A stretch of 64,000 nucleotides of DNA from Erigeron canadensis (taxonomy: Eukaryota > Streptophyta > Magnoliopsida > Asterales > Asteraceae). The position numbers and the translations under genes are program-made. Of the stretch, positions 57,801 to 64,000 are shown piece by piece (position 1 is the stretch's first letter; each line of letters opens with the position of its first letter). The notes under the pieces are model-generated. The model saw only the letters and a list, made by a program, of their open reading frames with translations, had not been told where the DNA came from and ran no database searches. Location: the NCBI RefSeq assembly GCF_010389155.1, contig NC_057767.1, forward strand, positions 24,129,723-24,193,722, written 5' to 3'.

Positions 57801-59910
57801 AATCACTTTTCCTCAGAAAGTTGGACAAACCCATAGAAGGAAAATAACATTTAATTCAATAAAAAAAAAACGCCCCCATATCCCCACCACTTTTTTTTTT
57901 AACCTGACCACTTCTACTTTTTGCAGTGAGGATCGTTGCAAAAGGTGAAAAAAATGCGGGCCCCCATGTCTATAATGGTAAATATGGCAAAATAAAAGCG
58001 AGCCCCCTGTCAGGATCGCTGCAAAAAGTCTGATCGGGTTATAAAAAGATGGTCGGGTTACTAGGCGCCAAAAAAAAAATGAAAGGATTCACATTCCAAC
58101 TTTGTAAACAGTCAACTCATTTGCTTTTATTTATGGGTACAACAGGGACTACATATATCCTAAATGTGTAAGTTAAAATGGCAATTTGAAGTACATTTTT
58201 ATTAAAAAGTATTTGAAATGAGTTCATATTTAAAAAGTTTGTTGAATGGAATTATGGAAGCATCCAAATCTAACTGTTTTGTACTTCTGTTGTATCATAT
58301 CATATATATACATACATGTATATATTATATGTATGTGTGTGTCTATTCTTTATATGAGGTGATTTTTACAAGAAAATAGTGAGTGGCGGAAGTAGGATAC
58401 AAAGCGACTAGTATTACAGTTTTAAATACAATATTCCGTAAAGTGAAAACATTCTACTCGTAATACGATTTACAGAAAAAGAATTATTATTTAGTGGACA
58501 GGTATCATTTTAGACTCATAATACCAACAAAATATATAACTATATTGAAAGAAAAATCACAGTTCATGTATCTTTTTAGGCTCATAAATTAAGTATCCAA
58601 TGTGTTTCTTGAATCTTCATAGACCATTGGTGATTTTGGTGTGTTGATATTCATTAGGGACATGAAACTTTTGTATACATGAAATTCAAGGTCCTACAAC
58701 CTTATTAAAGATTATGCTTGAATATCGATGGAAAATACCTATCTCATCATCCAAGCATAAATAATTGAGACTATCCTAAATTCTCACTTCAGAGTTATCT
58801 AACTAATTGTTTTATTCAGTATACAATTGTATAAAATATAAATTGTTGTAAAATAACCAAGTGATAATTAATCTGAAAGTTGGCACATAAAAATTTAAAA
58901 AGAATACCTTCTTGTCGTTAAGTTGATTCTCTGAAAATTGAACTGATCCCCCATGCGGAGAAAATGTACATGAATCCTACAAAACTTAAATGTTTAAAAC
59001 GGTATGCAGGTCTGTCGTTTCATGGTAAATTAAGCTGCTAAAACTAAGGCTTTAATTTTCGTTTTTTGAAGGCCGCGTTTTGAATTGAGGAACGATACTT
59101 TGTGAAACATATCAATTACATAAACGAAAATTCAAATCTAGCTAGTCCAATGAAAAAAGTCAAAAGACTTTCTTGTCCTCGTGAAAAAAAATAACGTTTG
59201 TGCTATAAATTATGATATTATATTGTGGATGTTTTATAGATTTAATTTCTTTTATATCATGTCTTGGAAGCTACTCTAAAGTTATATATATATATATCCT
59301 CCTAATTGTTAATTAAATACAATTCTTTTACAAGAATTTTTTTTTGGATTTCAAAGATAAAAGTTGAAAAAATTGACAACTTTAAAACGAAAAGTGTATT
59401 AAAGTTGTTTGCTTAATGTAACTCTTCAGGTGATTTGATGACAAATAATCGCAAACTTAAATAATTAATCAGATTATCCAAAAACAAATCTTAATGGTCG
59501 GTTTAAGTGTTTAACACGTCCCTAGCTAAAAACCCCCAAATATCCATAACTCATATCAACAAAAATACATTAATTCATCATTTAATGGTCATCCAAAGAA
59601 ACAATATTCAAACCTGAGACAAAAAAGCATCTACGTTATTTGTTTTCGAATCAGAGATGCTTTTCAGATCACTAGTGTTATGTTTCATGTCAGAATTGTT
59701 GTTTTTGGCAGCAGGATTGTTGGTGATGCCTGAGTTATTATGTTTCAAATCGGCATTGTTGTGTTTGCCCGTCATTGTAGCAGCATCGACATTGCTTGTT
59801 TTCGAATCAAGGGTGATGGATTTATTAGAAGAATTATAATTATTGTTCTTATTAGATTCATTAACCATATTATTTTTGGATTCGGATGTATTAAATATTG
59901 AATTAGGCAT
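48802..59910 (-). CDS. REN1: REN1-type PH-RhoGAP (ROP GTPase-activating protein), 23 exons
   Basis: ROP GAPs of this type switch off ROP GTPases at the apical plasma membrane in polar growth. Exons: 59910-59614, 58976-58908, 56184-56148, 54813-54737, 54406-54336, 54230-54152, 53785-53641, 53499-53380, 53285-53208, 53061-53006, 52879-52810, 52674-52590, 52468-52225, 51830-51657, 51519-51226, 51116-51082, 50974-50857, 50669-50555, 50453-50386, 50039-50003, 49896-49822, 49709-49563, 49101-48802. All are GT-AG and phases agree except exon 18, which has one base too many. Domains: Asn-rich head (1-99), PH (about 124-233: WTSWKKRWFVLTQTSLVFF), RhoGAP (about 269-476: GILRQAADVEDVERR with the likely Arg finger, AACMAPLLLRPLLAGEC), acidic/Ser-rich linker, coiled coil, and a REN1-like end (NGLNFLKEKSNQLADELQ). 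Expected length is about 929 residues; as assembled, translation stops near residue 700. Confidence 0.88.
50600..50648 (-). other. REN1: Frameshift site in REN1 exon 18
   Basis: On the minus strand exon 18 reads CTGCGAAAAGGAG (about 50635-50648), with four A. Three A would keep the frame through the exon (LRKELELRRKLETG) and into phase-0 exon 19. With four A the frame ends at TGA near 50616. The copies elsewhere have three (about 15300) and six (about 25623) at the same place. Either a sequencing or assembly homopolymer error or a real disabling change. Confidence 0.75.
56690..56804. repeat. ~75-bp imperfect tandem duplication next to the hAT target site
   Basis: CACGAGACTTACTACTAGTC...ACTATGGTGTAAGCT is followed at once by a diverged second unit ending ACTATGGTGTAGGC, at whose end the hAT element inserted. 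Lies in REN1 intron 2. Confidence 0.6.
56805..57500. mobile_element. Non-autonomous hAT element in REN1 intron 2, 8-bp target duplication
   Basis: The left tip is TAGGGCCTTGGGGTGAG and the right tip, in reverse complement, TAGGGGTGAGTACGG. GTGTAGGC flanks both ends (56797-56804 and 57501-57508), an 8-bp hAT target duplication. Subterminal regions are dense in AACCGAAAACC / GGTTTTGGTTTT motifs of alternating orientation, with an AT-rich centre. No transposase is present. Length is 696 bp. Confidence 0.85.
57510..58907. other. REN1 intron 2, distal part
   Basis: Non-coding. Near 57925-58030 the words GGATCG(T/C)TGCAAAA recur twice, about 85 bp apart, with GC-richer sequence between. No gene is recognised within the intron. 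Confidence 0.5.
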
Positions 59911-59954
59911 CTTTCATGAAAACCTGCATTTTGGTACATCATATATTAATTATT

Positions 59955-59972
59955 TCAACGATATATATAAAG
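59955..59972 (-). promoter_or_regulatory. Possible TATA box of REN1
   Basis: On the minus strand a CTTTATATATATCG motif lies about 50 bp before the REN1 start codon. That would leave a short 5' UTR; an upstream non-coding exon is equally possible. AT-rich context makes this weak. Confidence 0.3.
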
Positions 59973-60073
59973 ATTTTGCGTGCGTGAATCATTCATGTAA
60001 ATGTAACTATTGCATCAAGAAAATGAAACACGTACCAATTTGGTTCATCAATGAACTTAAGAATTTGGCATGA

Positions 60074-60800
60074 AAAAAAGGTAAATTAAATGAAATCGAA
60101 AAAGGTAAGAAGGAAATTAAGGTGTGGTTTGGTTGTAATGGAAACCCGATCGAGGGTCAAGCAAAAAATACCATATATCTTTTCCTGCCTTTTTGGGTAG
60201 GGATTATTTACTCTTTTTACACGTCGATTCTAAGAGGAGATCCTTGTAAACTTTTCTTAAAATGGGCATATGTGTAGAAACATGGGATTTCAACGATAAG
60301 ATCATTTTATGTCTTAGGAAACAAGTTTTGATATTGTGCAACGTTCAATCACCTTTCACACTATGATAGATCGAGTATTTTTTAGTCACGAATTGAAGCA
60401 AATAATGTCTTGTATAATACAAGTAAATTAAACTAAGTGAACTGAAATGAAATGACAAACACATATGTATTTACGTCAAGGGTTAGAATCAAGTCTTTAA
60501 ATTAGGTGGAGAAAACTATAATAAAAATTAAAGGGTCTAAAACTCTAAAACGTTTCAATCATGCTTTTAAATGTACTACCTTCGTTCGATTTTAGATATA
60601 TTAATAAAATTTGACTTGTGGGTCTTTTTAAAATCTTTCGATCATTAATATTTTGGTTTATGTTATATTACACTTAATATAGGATCGATATGTGTATGAA
60701 TAAGGTTTCAAAAGTATTTTTCACTGAATTCGTTAATTTTACATGATATAAATTTACTACAAAGTTAATGATAAAATACTTTGAAAGTTAAAGTTATTTG
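60074..60800. other. Upstream region of REN1, no gene seen
   Basis: AT-rich sequence with no coding signal. A CTACCTTCGTTCGATTTTAG word near 60586 loosely resembles a Stowaway tip but has no partner. Confidence 0.4.
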
Positions 60801-60803
60801 ATA

Positions 60804-60835
60804 CTAGTACTTAAACCCGTCTATTGGACGGGTAG
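60804..60835 (-). mobile_element. Helitron-like 3' terminus (minus)
   Basis: On the minus strand a perfect 6-bp stem (60816-60821 with 60827-60832, CCCGTC/GACGGG) is followed by TTTAAGTA and CTAG (60804-60807), then T. Good agreement with a Helitron 3' end. The body beyond it (higher coordinates) contains a duplicated stretch: CCAATATC(A/G)CAACTTAAT recurs near 60888 and 61021. Confidence 0.5.
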
Positions 60836-60884
60836 TTTCAAAATATATAAAAATCTTATAATAATTGTGAAAGAAAAAATTGTA

Positions 60885-61140
60885 TGACCAATATCACAAC
60901 TTAATAAATACGAAAGTTAAAGAGGATACATATGAAAATCGACTCCATATAAATATTGATCTAGTTTACTCCCTTTTTTCAACTTTAGTTAAAAAAAAAA
61001 GAGAAACAAAAAGTATATGACCAATATCGCAACTTAATCAATATGAAAGCTAAAGAAGAAACATATGAAAATTAACACCACATAAATATTGATTTCCCGT
61101 TTACCTTTTTTTTTACTTTAGTTAAATAAAAAGAGAAACA
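60885..61140. repeat. ~133-bp imperfect tandem duplication
   Basis: TATGACCAATATC(A/G)CAACTTAAT through CATAAATATTGAT recurs with a period of about 133 bp (60884 and 61017), ending in both copies in a TTTAGTTAAA(T)AAAAAGAGAAAC stretch. It lies just inside the Helitron-like end. Confidence 0.65.
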
Positions 61141-61144
61141 AAAA

Positions 61145-62290
61145 GTGTAGAGTATATAATTTGAAAAATACATATCAATTCATCAACAAAGACCATCTCG
61201 AACGTTTTGATTTTCTACGGGTTGTTCTACTCCAAAACAGTCCATACATGCACAATACGGGGTCGTTGATAATGGTTAACATGTGTTGGCTTAAGATCTT
61301 CAAGATGAACTAATGTGGTCATATTTTTTGTTGTTGAAGAAGAAGCCATGATGAACGTATAATGGACAACAAACTAAATTAAAAATAATAATAATAACAA
61401 TAACATAAGAATTCAATATTAAATCATAATAATAACAATAATGATTAAATATGAACAAAGTATATAAATAAAAATATATATTTTTTCCTAGTAAGTAGTT
61501 TTTGCCTGGGTTTTTTCTTAAGTTTAGGAATATGTGAGGGGTTTTAGGTGATATGTATATAGATAATGATATCTTTAAAAAAATTATTAAAGATCGACCA
61601 TTTTTATTAAATAAATATTTAAAAATTAGAGGTTTAATAAAGAGAGAGTATTAGGCTCAAGGAGGAGGATCAAAGGTGCCAAGTGTACCCAATAATTTAA
61701 ATATTTGGCCAACAAAAAACAAACACAGGCTTTGTATTTTGCAATCCAAAACCAATCGTTGGCGATCATCACCCATACTCTCATGTACTACTATATAACT
61801 GAAATTTATAAGTTTAGCAGTTTTGCATTAAACCATCTACCATTATGCATTTGATGTGTGCCGGCCGGTCTTTAGTAAATAATTTAGTTGTTGACTAATT
61901 AGAAAAAAACAAATATAAACATAAGTCCCAAAAATATCACAAGATCTTTCAAAGTTGCTGAATGATTCCCTCAAAAGCTGTCAACAAAAAGACTGATATG
62001 ATGATAGATAGATATAGACATGGTATCGTAGTCTGGGAAGAACCAACCAAACAAAGTACAAGGATCTATCTGCCATTACAAGATTGATTAATTACACGTA
62101 CTGTATACGAGCATGGTACCCGCACAATGCGGCGGTAATGACAATGAAAGTGATGTGGTGACATCGACGGATGGTGACGGCAACATATGCGTCAAGTGGT
62201 GTACGTATTTGATTAAAATTATTTGATTTTAAAGAGAAGTGGATATTTTTTAGAAGATAATGGAATGGTTGTGTAAGTTAATTCATTAAG
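61145..62290. other. Gene-free stretch
   Basis: No coding region recognised. Contains an ATA/AAT-rich run near 61380-61450. Confidence 0.4.
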
Positions 62291-62299
62291 GGTAAAATA

Positions 62300-62585
62300 G
62301 TAATTTTGTATGTCCCAAAAATGTTAACTTTTCAACATGGGGGCATAACTTTTATATAGTAGTATAAATATATGCTTTTATTATAGATAAATATATTAGT
62401 AAATCATGAATGTTTATATGGAGATACAATTTCCAATATTACCATTACTTGAAACCTACTCCAAGCCTGTATATGTGTATATATATCTCTCCTATAATGA
62501 TAATGAATGATAATTCTTTTCTCTTCATCTCTTTTGTTATTCTCTCATTATTACTTTTACAACACGTTATCAGCACGATTGTTCT
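62300..62585 (+). mobile_element. Copia LTR end with primer-binding site
   Basis: A TATA-like stretch (TATATAGTAGTATAAATAT near 62352) is followed by a CT-rich transcribed leader ending ACAACA at about 62564, then CGTTATCAGCACGA. That arrangement (LTR end, then TTATCAGCAC) is common in plant copia elements whose primer site is a variant of the initiator-Met type. No Gag frame follows within the window, so this is a remnant or a solo LTR with part of the leader. Confidence 0.4.
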
Positions 62586-62589
62586 ATGG

Positions 62590-63848
62590 TTAATCTGAGT
62601 TTACGGCCATCTGAGGGTACGGTTTTGAGTTGCAGTCGACCGAATTGCAAAAGTAAGCCTAAACCCTTTTTACATATTTTATATTATTTAATTTGATACA
62701 TGGTAGATTGGTCGACCTATTTTATATCATCTGAAACACTTCTTGTTCTATTTTTTTTAATGGATCATTCTAAATATGTGTGGTGTGGTTGAATTCACAT
62801 GAAAAAGGAAAAACCTTCACCTATTGAAATTAATGATTATTAACATTAGACTAAAAATATAAATATTTGATTTGAGAATTTGGGATTTTCATTAAAATCT
62901 TATGTTACGCAAAAGGTATATGTAAAATCGGTTTTTAAGGTTATGCTTGCATATGGTATGATTTAATATTTTCAATATTTTTCTTACTAATATTAGCTAA
63001 TCTTGATGAGTCGATCATTGAAAAAGATTTACTCGTGCCTTTACGTACCAATAATAGTTGATTATGAAGTTAAGTGCTATACATTATGAAGTTGGAATTA
63101 TATTTGAAAGTTTATGTAAGTGTGGTTGCATTGATATGAAGTGATATTTGAAAAGTTTTAATATTCAACATATAATATACTGATTTCATATATATACATT
63201 GGCTGTCATCGATCCGTATAAGGGTTTACGAATCGGCTATATATTATTACGCGAAATCTTGTTTCAGAGTAATGGAATTATAATTTTCATGTTTTGCTAA
63301 AAACATAAAACATGTAATGATTTTTCAAGGTTAATTATCTATGTCTTCAATTTATTAATATCCCTCAAATAAAAATCACCATCAGTTTTCTTTATTTTTG
63401 ATATTTTAGACGTATCGAATATTGTAACTTCTCGTGAATTTAGTTAAGACGTGTTTAATGGCATAGGTGATAAATTAGATCTAGTTAACAAATGTTTTGG
63501 TCCATTATATATTAGATTTTTTTTAACCCTAAGCCACCCATTCGATGATGATTGTTATTGTCATGTTTAGTTCAACCGGTGGTTACATCTGCATGACTTG
63601 ACTCATTTTTTTACGATAACTTTAAACCATATCGTTTTCATGGAAGTTTTATAATTTGGTTTGAAATCTATTATGACAGTTATATTATGCAATAAATTTT
63701 AATCCACGTTCATCTGGATATTTAATTTCGTATATACGTATATAAATTATCATACTTAGTGATTGTATCATAAAATTTTGGAGTATATGATGCTGGTTTT
63801 GATAGCCATATATTTGAGAATCAAACTTAAAAGTGTTTTTGATAGCAC

Positions 63849-63879
<31 letters not shown>

Positions 63880-64000
63880 TCGTACTCATGACTTACATGA
63901 TAAAAGTTTTATGTTTTAATTTTGTTAATGTGAAGAGATGTATGCACTTTGCTAAATAATTTTATTATTATACGATTTTATTTATGGATCATGGAAGAAC
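62590..64000. other. Gene-free right end with (AT)n microsatellite
   Basis: No gene recognised. A (AT)n run lies at about 63849-63880. Any gene beyond the right edge cannot be judged. Confidence 0.4.

Noticed and set aside
1..64000. CRISPR arrays, prophage, operons or bacterial-type systems
   Set aside because: No direct-repeat/spacer pattern or bacterial gene organisation; the window is plant nuclear DNA.

Overview
The window reads as nuclear DNA of a flowering plant, most likely a eudicot. Supporting signs are AT-rich sequence, GT-AG introns, a P-class PPR gene, a plant-type PH-RhoGAP gene, and abundant Ty3/gypsy, Ty1/copia, hAT, MULE, PIF/Harbinger-like and Helitron-like remnants. The style of the gypsy LTRs (TGTAACACCC...GGTGTTACA) would fit Asteraceae, but that is only an inference. 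Nothing bacterial, no CRISPR array and no operon is present.

Layout. 0-7.3 kb is repeat-rich: a 570-bp tandem duplication, a ~0.95-kb near-palindrome whose arms both carry an open frame, an hAT-type MITE with another MITE nested in it, and an hAT transposase fragment. 8.4-10.9 kb holds a broken copy of the splicing-factor gene SLU7 (minus strand). 11.3-14.5 kb is the 3' end of a Ty3/gypsy element. 14.6-18.7 kb and 25.8-31.0 kb are the two arms of a large inverted duplication. Each arm carries a Vps62-like (DUF946) gene plus exon fragments of the PH-RhoGAP gene REN1. Between the arms lie Helitron-like ends, a T-rich tract and a gypsy solo LTR that contains a copia gag fragment. 32-35 kb is a 5'-truncated copia element; 35.2-37.8 kb and 39.2-43.5 kb are solo gypsy LTRs; 43.7-44.7 kb is another REN1 fragment.

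The gene-bearing right part has a PPR gene (45.7-48.1 kb, minus), a tRNA-Ile(AAT) gene (48.28 kb, plus) and the 23-exon REN1 gene (48.8-59.9 kb, minus). REN1 carries an hAT insertion in intron 2. The last 4 kb has no recognisable gene, only a Helitron-like end and a copia LTR remnant.

The main story is structural. The full-length REN1 locus lies within 45 kb of at least four partial copies, all of which include the small exon 20 region. Insertions give a relative order of events: REN1 fragments were copied, a Tourist-like MITE entered intron 14 of the copy (the parental site is still empty), that unit was inverted-duplicated together with the Vps62-like gene, and a MULE with a 9-bp target duplication then entered only the right arm. 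The full-length REN1 itself shows a one-base homopolymer excess in exon 18 that would remove its coiled-coil tail, so its integrity needs checking. All boundaries and similarities were judged by eye; no alignment or database search was run.
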